Source: Apostichopus parvimensis | Taxonomy: Eukaryota; Echinodermata; Holothuroidea; Aspidochirotida; Stichopodidae | Length of the DNA stretch: 38,899 nucleotides | Direction: 5' to 3' | Assembly (NCBI GenBank): GCA_000934455.1 | Contig: KN883695.1 | Span: 67,877 to 106,775, forward strand | Part shown: positions 1 through 12,100 of the stretch, one piece after another | Layout: the number at the start of each line of letters is the position of its first letter | Numbering within the stretch: position 1 is the first letter of the stretch | The notes under the pieces: generated by a model | Database searches by the model: none | Told to the model about the DNA's origin: nothing | The model's input: the letters and a program-made list of their open reading frames with translations, nothing else | Position numbers and translations under genes: made by a program

Positions 1-42
1 GATCACCCTCGGGCAGTTATTGTCAAACCTATGTTTACTTAC

Positions 43-179
43 GTAACATGGGCTTTCACCTCCCGATCAGCTCCTTCATCGTACATTTGCATACTCCATT
101 CCTCCAGTTCCCAGAGGTCTTGTTTATATTTAAATAACGCTCTCTGCATCAATTTCAGATCCTGAAGTTCCCTTTGGGC
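43..179 (-). CDS. Exon 9: start of conserved coiled-coil region
   Basis: The acceptor is at AATTGACATTTAG and the donor GTAAGT is the complement of 37-42. The open frame reads AQRELQDLKLMQRALFKYKQ, then DLWELEEWSMQMYDEGADRE, ending VKAHV plus two bases (phase 2). It aligns by eye with the human ITPRID2 stretch [20 protein letters not shown] and its continuation, including the following MV-H/MY-D region. Heptad-like spacing of Leu, Met, Phe and Trp fits a coiled coil. The protein continues left of the window. Confidence 0.8.
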
Positions 180-3100
180 CTAAATGTCAATTAGTGAGAT
201 AATAAAAAAATATATTTAGAAAAAAAAAAAAATGAATGGCTCTTAAAAAAAATGTCATATCTAAAGAAACAAGATTCACAACTGCATTTGTCTGCATATA
301 CAGAGTAGATTTTTCAAATGAAACAGAGAATTTTACCACTTACAACGACATGGCAAATAGTAAACAATTTCCTTCCAAAAATAGACAGGGCAAACTCGTC
401 TCCCTGAAGTCTGTTAATGTTGCCTTAAAGCAGCTTTCGCGGGAGGGGGGGGGGGTTGAAATTGATAAATATTTCAATGCTAGGTCATAGTACAAGCCCA
501 CATAAAAAGTAACTCATTGAATTGTTCAGTCAAGTGTCTTAATTACATTCATTTGGTGGAAAATATCTAGAAGGACGTCTCAGTTTAGTTTATATTGACG
601 ATCTTATTTTAATATATACGCCAATATTTGCTTTAAGCTGAACAATTGAATCTGTTCAGCTTTTGTTGAAGAGGAGTAAAAAAAGAAAAAGTTTTCATTG
701 CAAAATCAGCCATTAACTACTCTTAGGAACACTGTCATTTTGAGGTATAGGCCTCTTATATCAGGGAATATTTTAATGTGCCCTTGGAACAGATTTAGAT
801 TCACCAAAGTTTGTGGAAAATATTCTGAAGATACTCAAGTTCTGTGTACAAGAGAGAGCAACACATCTTCTAATTTGGCTAACAATTAGCTCACATTACA
901 TAACCATGTACGATATGTTTAAAATACATTTAACCTTGATTATTTCATATTTCAATGGACAATAGATTAAATATGGACAATTAATAAAAGATGCCTCTTC
1001 AGTAGTCATTCAGACTTCGACGACTTCCTCTGAAGTAAAATTAGACTCGTCAATCTAACACACTGCATTGTGATGGAATTTTAAAGTGTCAAAATGTTAC
1101 CGTTTATAAAAAAGATAACATTTGAAATACAAAACTCAACTCTCAACGAGTTGAGCTCTTAATATATTTGGGTGAGAGAATAACAACCACAACCACCACC
1201 AGGCTTTGTTTTTCTCATTAAGCTTAATGCCCTTGATGATAATTACTAATCATCGATTGTCCTTTGCTCTCTGCTAAAACAATAAACATAAGAGAGGTTT
1301 CAAAATATGAAACAGGAATTCACTATTGACCCAAACAGAAATTCACAGGCTGGTTATGCTGACAGAAATGTGCTCGAGTAAACATCACAATCGAATGCCG
1401 TCCCTTCAATCTCTCCAAATCACAACCTACGCAAACAAGATGTCTGTTTCTAAAAACCGGCTAGCGTACACAATCGCCGTATTAAAACAATTGATGAATG
1501 TCATTTAAGAGAGGTTCAAAGTTTGGACAGGTATGCACTGTTAACCCAAACAGAAAATTCACAGGCTGGTTCTGCTGACAGAAATGTGCTCGAGTAAACA
1601 TTACAATCGAATTCCCGTCAAGCTACACAAACAAGATGTCTGTTTCTAAAAGTAAACCGGCTAGCATACACGATCCCTGTATGTATTTAACCTGTTTATG
1701 TAAGTCCTCTTGCAAGACAGTGTGGCTATGTTAGAGTTAATTAGACCTCTGTAGGATTCCTTGATTATTAGATCATCACATGAAGATATGAAGAGTGATC
1801 TACTCACCCCGGGGTGCACGATAGGCAACTCCAAAGGATTTCAATCCAGGCCCCTCCTCCCCCCCCAAATCTGTAACACTTAAGGGATATGGAAACCCTT
1901 CTGGCCTAAGGCTTGAGCACCCTACGTACCCACCATGCACATTGCTTAATCTAGGTATCTTGCACTAGTTAGGTATGTGGGCTTTAACTACAGCACCCTA
2001 CTGGCCTACCCTGCACATTGCTCTATTTAGGTATCTTACACTAATCAGGTATGTGGGCTTTTAACTAGAGCACCCTACTGGCCTACCCTGCACATTGCTC
2101 TATCTAGGTATCTGGCACTAACCAGGTATGTGGGCTTTAACCAGAGCACCCTACTGGCCTACCCAGCACATTGCTCAATCTAGGTATCTTGCACTAGTTA
2201 GGTATGTGGGCTTTAGCTAGAGCACCCTACGTACCCACCATGCACATTGCTCTATCTAGGTATCTTGCACTAGTTTAGGTATGTGGGCTTTAGCTAGAGC
2301 ACCCTACTGGCCTACCCTGCACACTGCTCTATCCAGTTATAGTGAGACTTTGATTCTATCGGGCCCTTTGTTCAAATCAATGTGTTTCACTCTGGCTCCT
2401 CATATTATATTACTCTGTACTAGCAATTCTCGTCTTGCCGAACATTCGTATGTCGCAACTTAACATCATGAAATAACAAATTTTCAAACTGGTTGTTGTT
2501 CCTGGTTAAGTTATTCTTAAATGTGAAAGATACACCATCCACGCCCACCCCCACAAGGTAGACAATATTGTCTTCCCGTGTGTCCTCTTTAGACAACATC
2601 GCAATATTTACATTGGGTGAACCAAGCGGCAATAACAAAAGTATTCATAACCCAAAAAATATCACCACAACACTCACTACTTTGTTTACAAAGCTATGTT
2701 ACTTACCTGTCTCCAACCACTTAATGCACTGTCCATTCTAGCCGGTTTTACCAAAATTGGTTTACTTAAATAAACGGAACCCAACATTTACATACTGAAC
2801 ATTTTTCAAAAAAAAATTTCGATGATTCTAAAAGTGTAAATGCAATAATACTACATCACATGTACAATTTTAAAACACATTTGACAGGATTGAACAAACA
2901 AAGGCAGAAGAAAACCTTCTCTTTGTGTCCAAAGACATCGAATAATTATTCGTAATTATTAAAAAGGACGGTCATGAAAAAACAAAAGGATAAAATGGTT
3001 CCTCTTAACTAGAATTTGTGACTGTCCAGTTTTGGCCCTCACCTCAATTTTTTCACGTTTGCTGTCACTTCCGGCCGACGCAGCCGTGTCCAACCCAAGC

Positions 3101-6100
3101 TCTCGATCGAGCATCTGATCGGACTGCAAAGAGAGAAAATTAAAACATAGAAACCGATGAACAGAGAGCTGGCAGAGATGCATTTTATACTTTTAACATC
3201 TGAGAGATCTCAAGACAATGCATCACATAAAGAATTAACGAGTTTGTGCATCAAACTTGTGAAGAGAAACAAGTACAAATGTCTACCAGTCACCGTTAAA
3301 GATATCATGTTTGCTGTGTGCGCTAAGTCAAGTTTGAAGTCTTGTAGACAAACGGAAGACCCATCTGCTTCCGCAATATGGCCATGATTCTGTAAATGAT
3401 AGACGCTCCTTTTGGGGGGGGGGGGGATTAGGACGGTGGGAGCCTCTAACCATAAGTATATCAGGTAAAGCTCCTGATAAATACCAGATGTCTCTAGATA
3501 TTGGTTCATTTTGGGTGCGTTAAGCTTTAATCGATTTCGGGAGTACTGTGACAGATGGCCTGATATACATAACATACTTTTTTTTCTTTTTTTCTTCATT
3601 ATTTGTTTTTTACTCTCTCGACAGTTCTTACAGCTCAACACAAAGTGATAATCAGTTAATAGTTTCACAGTAATTCCTCCCTCATTCGATAATTAAGAGA
3701 GGAATTACAATAAAGTAAAAATTATCATGCAAAGAGCCGTAGCCAGGGAGGCCAATACCTCGCCGAATAAACACCACGATCCACGATCCCGCAGTCTATA
3801 GTAAATCCCGCAGAAACTTAAGAAAGCCGTGCACTGAAGGAATGACATTCTGCCCATTACAGGAGAAAAAGTAATTTTTTAACTAAACTACTAAGTTTAC
3901 ATAAGAGTTAAATTCAAAACTCGAGCGAAAGGTCACCACCAAATGAAGCAAGTATGCCAATTGAAAGGTAAATAGTTACATCAGCTCTGTTTAATTGAAA
4001 GAGACTTTGTAGAAAACGCCACATACTTTGAGCATACAGTGGGAGCAAATGTAATTTTTTAACTAAACTACTAAGTTTTACATAAGAATTAAATTCAAAA
4101 CTCAGCGAAAGTCACCGCCAAATGAAGCAAGTATGGCAATTGAAAGGTAAATAGTTACATCGGCTCTGTGTAATAAAAGAGACTTTGCAGGAAACGCCAA
4201 ATACTTTGAACAAAACGGTAGGAGCAGTAAAAAAACACAAATGCTGAAATGGTTTGCAGACGGAGACAAAAGTTGGATACGATTGAATTTAGTACCACAT
4301 TTATATATTTTTTTAAATTTATTTCCGGAGAGTGGTTCGTAACTTTAAAAGCCAACATCTTTCAACGAGATATTCGCTATTCATCAAAGGATTATCTATT
4401 GACACTTTTAAGAAGCATTTGAAAACTTATCTTTTTAGGCTTGAGTATGGGCATTAATCTTATTTGTTGTTTAATTCACAATACTGTGCCCATTTTTATG
4501 TATATTTATATTTTTATGTTCTTTATTGTTGTTTATAACCCTGTCTTATATTAGTTTTTACTTTTATTCCTGTTGTTATTACTTTTAAGTTTCCTTTAGT
4601 TTGTTAATTTTATATTCCAGGTATTGGTTCTTTTGTACAGTGCTCTTGAGCATGTTTTATTTCATGATAACAGTACTTTAATATATGGTATTTATTTATT
4701 ATTTGTATTATTTATAGTGAAGGAGTAGGAGTTTGCTGTTGTTCCATATAGGAAGACTTAAGATAATCTCTACACTATTGAAAGACTCAATCACATTATA
4801 TAAATGACAATATGTTAATCCAAATATTTCTTTCCAGAGAGTGGTTCATAACTTTAGAGCCAACAATTTTCATCGAAATATTTGACATTTCATGAAAGGA
4901 TTATCAAAGTTTATACCATAAGTGTGAAATAATCATCTACCGAAACTTTTGCAACTGCCCCCCCCCCCCCCCCCCCCAAAAAAGCGAGCCAAGCAACTTA
5001 TTTTGAAGCCTGAAGAGTAAGTATTGATTATCTGATTACGACATACACTGATTGGATTTATTACACCAATCAAATCTGAAAGTAAGGAGTTAATCTTTGT
5101 CGTAAAGTCGTCACACAAATACGTTACATTCTTTATAATAATTCTCATTGCATGTTAAGACTGTGTGCCAAACCAAGTCATCAAGATTGCCATACATACC
5201 AGCCAACTCACATGGTATCGCGCAGTTCATTTGTATCGCAGTGGATGAACACAATAAACATGGTCATGTGACAAAGAGTATGCTGAATATATAAGTCTTA
5301 TGTATGTGCAGAGGTGGAAGTACTGGGATGGGTTGAATGTGTTATGTCAATTACCACATTTAAGGTTGTGGGACACCAAATGGGTATTTTATATTATATA
5401 TCATGTTAGTGATAGGAGGTAAATTACACATGATGAATAAATAAAAGTTTGTAGAAAATAATTATAATAATATATGATAGTGAGGGGGGGGAGGGTAGAA
5501 TGAGTTGTAGTCAACACCAACTGTGTATACATGTGAGCCAAAAGTGTGACGTAAATTTCTCGGATTTGAAGTTTTTCCTTTGATAGCTAGATTAAATTTT
5601 CCATATTTTAAGTTTTGTGCTGTATTCTATGGTACACACATTCGAATACTCAACTTTGGAAGTGTGGTTTATATGTTCACTCTCTGAAAACAAAAAACTC
5701 CAGCAAAGAAGTACTACACAGTGGCGAGATAGAATGCTATCTACTGATCATGATAAACAGGATATAGGCTGTGCAGAACAGGAGGTGGCTGATAGGCTGC
5801 TGGTTAGGATGAAATGTGAGCTATGCAATAATACAACTGGAAAATGCAATTACTCCATAAGAAATTCTCTCTCTAAAAAAAAAAAAAAAGGTTCTCTAAA
5901 ATTATTAAACCAAAAGAAATAATGAAACCCATAGAAATTATCAAAACAATAAAATACAGAGTTGAAAACTGGTGATTGGTTTATTTAGTGATGATTTAAG
6001 AAGTTTTTGGTCATACCAATCCCACTGCTCCAGAAAATAGGACATTAGATGGTTGGAAAGCCCTTACATCAGGGTAAGGGGACCATGTGTGTGTGATAGG

Positions 6101-9100
6101 GAGTGAGGGTGGGAGGGTGAGGTAGTGGATGGGGGAGAGGGGTAGGGGGAAGAGCATAGCGGGACCGTGTGTGTGTGTGTGTGAGGGCGGATGAGGATAT
6201 GGATGGGGGAGAGGGGTAGATAGTTACAAAATACTCATTTCTACGTAGGAAAGAGCTTATTTTCCAGGTACAGCTGGAACCTTTGTTATTTCACAAAGAA
6301 CGAGGCGAAAGAAAGTACATGCTGAAAAAATTTCAAAATTTGCTCAGCCATGAGATGCAAAAGATGAAGAGAGGGCTACGAGGAAATTAAGAAGCGTACA
6401 AGAGTATTCAAAATTAACGATTAACTGAGAGTCATAGTGAAATGATGAGCGAGCGGGGAGGATGGGCTGCAGGAATGATTCCGGAGAAGAGCAAAGTTTT
6501 GTCCAGCCGTGGCTCTAGACTTACCCGTAGATTTGCAGTCTTTGCAAGCTGAGCAGTCAGGTACCCGTGACTGTCTGTGGGAGGAGGTCTGATCACTGGC
6601 GGACTGCAGTAAAAGACTTTGGTATGGACATGAGTTTGAGAGCTGCTATCATTAATTGGAGAACTACTACTCCACGAACCGTGAGCATAATTATTATTAC
6701 TACTACTACTACAATAATTATCATCACTTTTATTTCTCGTGACTGATGATTGCGATGTTTCGTTGTTATTAAAAGAATCGATGCGACATTTATGAGACGC
6801 TAAGGTGACACTAGCCGTTGAAATATAGTAAGCAAATGTTTCGCCGACTCGATGGTTAATCTCATTTGTGTAAACGGTTTCACCCACCTGTTTCTCGTCA
6901 GCCGGGAGGTGTCTCTCCTCTCCGGTATCTACCCGATCGCACACATCTTCCGATTCCAGACGTTCTACCATCCGACTCCCGAGGACCTCGACATCTCCAG
7001 CTTCTGATTGGCTCGAAGGACCCGCGATTTCGATGGTTGAAGGTCGCTCTTCCTCGGCAACTGGACTTTGCATTGCACTAACGATAGCTGGTCCTGGAGA
7101 CAGCTTTAACTCCTCGCCTACGTCTTTTTCATCGTGATGTTGATTCTCCTTTGACGCGGATGAACCGAAAGAATAATTGTCGCAATCGACCGTCTCCATC
7201 TTGGCGAATAATCTCCTTCTCTTCTGGGCATTTGCCCCCTCGTTCCGATTCGCCATCTCCTCTTCGGCAATTTTGTAATTCTTCTGCAGCGACTCGAGAA
7301 CCTGCAAGACAGATTTCGGTCCTTCCGTTCCAGAGCTTACCTTGCGGACGGAAGGGAACGACCCGGAGCGCGGTCTTCTCCAAGGGGCTAGATTCTCGTC
7401 CTCCTTGGGTAATTCTGTTTGTTCACTATCTGTAGATTTATTGCTCGCTACAGTCTCAAATAAGTTGACATTTTCAAGGTTATTATTCGGCTCCATCTGA
7501 GAATCCCTGTTCGACTCACGAGTCACGTGACGGAGGTCATCGCTCGACTCTTCCCCTGCCTCCTCCTCCTCCTCCTCCTCCTCCTCCCTGGTATGTTCGT
7601 GCTGAGGAGAGGCAGGACTGACAGAGTCTGTCCCTTCATCAGCAAAACCACTGCTATCAGATTGTTGGCTCTCATTTCTGACAAGGGAACCTGTGAAGAA
7701 AAGAGTTTTTTTGAGTATCAAAGAAACTTTGATATTGCATTTATTTTCAGAACAAATATGGCAAATGGACCAAATTGATTTGTTAGGGGAGGGGGAAGGG
7801 ATTTATGTTGGGGGTGGGGAAGGTAGGTATGACTGGGAATGCTGAAGAGAATGGTAAATTTTATTAAAAGATCTTATTCAAAGATCACCGAGCACATACG
7901 TTAGGGTGAATCAGAATTTTCAAAAATAATTTCATTAAAGCCTTTACTCTCCAAATCTTTTTTGGTTTTCTGTCTGAGCACTGAACATAAGATTTTTTAT
8001 CTGACATATTTAGCGGATTTACTTAATGACCTTGCTAATTACTTGCTATTTGCATATAATATTTTAAAGAAGAGTTTACTGCCGTTATTTTTGTGTTTAG
8101 TTTGCATACCTCTTTTATCTTCCCCTGCCCCACTTTCTGTGTGATGTTCATCACCCTGAAAATCAAAGTTTGATATCTGTGAAAATAAATTGAAGAAAAC
8201 AAAACAAAAAACAAAAAAAAGGACACATATTAAAATTGAAAACAACCACTTTACTTTACAAACAATCCTTTCATATCTACCTACCGTTAAAGGGTAGATT
8301 TGTAGGACGACCAACGTTGCTGTTTGGCCATCCTAGTTAACACAAAAGTGCATCAGTACCAGCAACATTTCTCCCCCGCCCCCCCCCCAAAAAAAAAGAT
8401 GAAAAAAAAAGTTTGATCGATCAGTTTGGTTATTATAATTCAACTGATAAACCCAGTTATGAATGAACAAAGCACTTTAAAAAGTTTTAAATTTTAAACT
8501 GTCTGGTTTCCCCTTACACATTATAACAAAACTTTCTCCTGACACCAATTTTATGCTTTTTTTTACCTCAATATCTGGGACCAAAATGATAAAGGTGGAC
8601 GACAAATTCCACTTCCTGAACCGGATATTCCCAGAATGAACCAAACCACGGATCGGGATTTCTCTCCCCGCACACCTGGACCGAACAACTTACCTCTTCA
8701 ATTTCGAATGAATCTTGAAAAACGTTGCCGAGATCTCTTGCAATCAGACTATCTTTAATGGCAGCGACAACGTCCTCCGATTTCAGTGAGTCTGTAACAG
8801 TAGGAGCGGCTCCTTGAAACCGTACCAGCTTGCTGAGGTCACCTTTGACGATCTTTTGCGAGACCGTTTCCGAGCGCTCTTTGGGAATTTCTGGTCGGGA
8901 CTCCGATAGGGGAGGATGAAATGATGATGGTGGACAAGGTGACTTCGCTCGCAGTTGGCTCTCCAATTCTTCGTCGACTGTATCTAGATTTGGGTTGGCC
9001 ATCTGTAGCCTTTTGGCTTTTACTTTAGGTTTTCGGAGTTCCACATTGTTACGTTCGGACCAGTCCCCGGAACTGGATACGTCCGATTCGTAGTTGTCCG

Positions 9101-12100
9101 AGGTGATTGAATCATCCGTGGAGAGTAAGGATTCTTTAGAGGCTTGCTTGGACAAACCTGGATGACGTCTCGACGACAGGTCATTAGATGACGACGGATT
9201 TATTGGCGACGGATGTAAAACTTGATGGTTATTTCTCCTAAAGTTGTAAACACCGTTCGAAAATTCACTGAGATGACCAGCATCGGGAAAGGACGGCAGT
9301 TGCTCCGACTGAGGGAAGCTCTGGGGGGAACCGACACGAGGTGAGCCAGAATGAGGGGAACCATAAGGAGAAAACTGCACTCCTGAGATGTGCAGCTGCT
9401 TCCAGAGAAACCTTTCCAGACCTCTCAAACCTCCAGTTAGACAAAAATCTGTAGCACAGAAAAGGAGAGAAAAAAAAATTAAAGACGAGCTGTTAAAGAA
9501 AAATACACAGGCAAAACATACAGGGTTAAATCTTAACGCTCATACAGCAAGCAGGCAGACATCTCATCTCAACTAGAAAACACAGAGATTCATGGGGTGA
9601 TAGCATTGCTTGTGTGTTCCAAGAATTATGGGGCATGGAGTGTCATAGTTGTAAAGGAAAAAAATAACAGTTTGATAAAACTTTTCCGGATATAACAATA
9701 CGATCATTTCGGCTGCCCCAGTTCCTGCTTAAAGAAAGCAACAATATAAAATAGGAACACTTGGGATTCTTAAGGTATTCCACCCTCCCATCCCTCTCTC
9801 TCTACCCTAACAACATAAACCACAGAAACAAAACTGCCACTTAGATCTGCAGCTACGTATCCTATTTCAATGATAGCATGAAAAGCAAAAGAACTTTGGT
9901 ATTAATTCCTGCCCCCTGGATGCTCTCAGCACATCGCCAGAGACAAAAAAAGAGGGCGTTCCACACTTTGTGTATGTCAGGCAGTAGCGATCTTCCTTAC
10001 CGTAACCCCTATTTCTCTCTCTGACCTCCTGTTGATATTTATCCACGCTAATGCCCGTTGCAGACGACTCTCTCTCCATGAACCTCCTGGGAATCTTATC
10101 GAGGGGATCGGCAGTCGTGATGCCGAATCCCAACTTGAGGAGGAACTCTTCGGGATCGTTCACGACATCGAGCAGCTCGGCGACGCTGAAGATAAGAAGA
10201 ATCCAGCAAAGTTTTATATCATTTCTTTGCATGTATGGAATTAATATGCGGATGGAAGAAGTCTTGTGTATCAGTGAAAGGTTTCACATGCTCACGGGAG
10301 CCAACCTGTCTCTGGGTATAATGAAACCGACGGGACTTCAATAGTTAGTGGTCCTAACCGAGCCGCTGGGCTGGGCTTGTGACTTTAAATGCATCCAATT
10401 GACAATGGGTCACGTTGTTTCCAGATTCAGAGTACTGTAGCCCTAATTAATTTTTAATTAATTTTTAGGTCTACAGTCTTGTTCAGGGCCAAGGCCTTCT
10501 CACACGACTTTACAACTTAACCCTGGTCATTGGTAACTTGTCACACCTACACACCAAAGTGTGCACAATTCAATCAATCTCTCCTGGGGCACCACAGTGC
10601 ACCACAACCACGTGTCCCCCGGGGGACTTCCCATAGGGTGCAGCCACAAACCGGCGCACACAACTATATTTACAAGTTATTAATCGTGCCAATTGTGTTT
10701 ACGGTCAGACGATCGCGCACTGGCAACATTGAAATGAAAACAAAACGTTATGTACCAATCCTGTTTTAGTATCTGCGTAATTAAAATTTTAGTCTGTAGT
10801 ATTTAGCAGGGCAAATTCTTAAGGATATTTTCTAATCACTTTTGGGTTTTTTGTTTTGTCTGAACGGCAAATTTGGTCGTCCAAAGAGAATGTACCAAAA
10901 TAACAAAGAATGACAAGTATATACACTGTAGCAGTGATGCGCATTGGTTTAGCCAACAGAACACTACAGTAGCTTTGGACAAGTCCAACTCCCCTTCCGT
11001 TGGATCAGATTTATGTATCTCCAAACCGATAGAGGGTGGTACCATTTTTACCTCTTTTGGGAGTATTTAGTCAATTTGAAATCCAAACACGATGTAAATA
11101 ACTCGTCATCTCCGATAATCAGACTACCTTTAAAACTATTCCCCGTTCAGGACTTAGGTAATTTGTATCCTCTCATTCATACCAGTCGATGAAGAGAAAT
11201 TCCTATTCTAATATCTAGTAATGTTAAGAATCCCAAAAAGCTGGCTAAGCATGACTATTTCACTCAATTTAGTAAAATTCTTAATACAGCAATGACATGG
11301 AGCCTATCTGGTATTAGTGTTCTGGTACTTCAAACTCCATTTAATTGCTACCCAGATACAAAATATACCAATATTCTGCACACCTGCTCTGGNNNNNNNN
11401 NNNNNNNNNNNNNNNNNNNNNNNNNNNNNNNNNNNNNNNNNNTGTACATACATATGTATGTACTGGTTGAAATTCATTTTATAAGTCTTCTAATTAAATG
11501 AATTCAACCAGGAGCAGACAAGTACATTGCAAATAGTATTTGTTTATATGAAATTAAAAAGTAAAAACTGCACAGTATTGAATTAAATGACCTTGAAGTA
11601 CAATACCTAGGCTCAAAACACATGGAACATCAAAACAGGCAAAAACGTTTTTTGTAAAAATCCCAAACTTTGAGGATTTTTCATTTCAAAATAAGGCAAA
11701 ACACCCTCCTGAAATTTTTTGTACAAACAGGGTGGTACTATATCTCTTCCAGAAAAAATTATCAGATTTTTTCATTATGACGCGTTTTGAGTTATTGGCC
11801 GTCAAAGACGACCTCTTTTGTACATCAGAGCAACTTAACAACTTCATAAATTAATATTGAGAACAGCTAGAACCCTGAAATTTGTTTAGGTGTAAGAACT
11901 CTATACTTATAATTAAAGTATAAAAGCCTGACAGCTCAAACATGGTTACTTTGGTAAAAAATTGGCATCAAAACCCCTACCTCATGCTGAATCGCAGCAT
12001 GAAAAAGCAACTTTAGAGTTAAACAACTTGCAAATATATTATAGGAAAGCATTGTAATCATTATTTTGTATTGTTTGTACTAGACATAATAACCTCTGAA

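Larger units (their letters stand above)
180..3042. other. Intron 8 of the ITPRID2-like gene
   Basis: Holds the 214-bp duplication and the 76-bp minisatellite listed separately. The remaining sequence is AT-rich with short unsupported ORFs only. I see no further exon with convincing splice sites. Confidence 0.6.
3124..6524. other. Intron 7
   Basis: Contains the 180-bp duplication, LINE remnants, a long C run and G-rich tracts. A plus-strand 101-codon ORF at 5617-5922 has no recognisable domain and ends in a poly-Lys run coded by an A tract, so I do not call it. Confidence 0.6.
7865..11392 (-). repeat. Duplicated block, copy B (exons 4-6 with introns)
   Basis: This block matches 12543-16494 nearly base for base, at roughly 98% or better by eye. 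It ends exactly where the 50-N gap begins (CACACCTGCTCTGG then N) and begins at TAAAAGATCTTATTCAAAG. Its left side is contiguous with exon 7. It lacks about 0.4 kb present in copy A at about 13222-13663. Confidence 0.93.

Noticed and set aside
3210..3668. Minus-strand ORF of 152 codons
   Set aside because: It includes a Pro run coded by a G homopolymer and a Lys/Arg run coded by an A/T tract. It shows no domain, no family similarity and no phase-compatible splice partners.
6866..7435. Plus-strand and alternative-frame ORFs of 71-94 codons
   Set aside because: They are shadows of the open exon 7 frame with no motif of their own.
10032..10344. Plus-strand ORFs of 70 and 97 codons (repeated at 15135-15447)
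   Set aside because: They are antisense to exon 4 and its upstream intron, and the minus-strand frame carries the family motifs.
11292..11501. Plus-strand ORF spanning the 50-N gap
   Set aside because: It is an artefact of reading through unknown bases.
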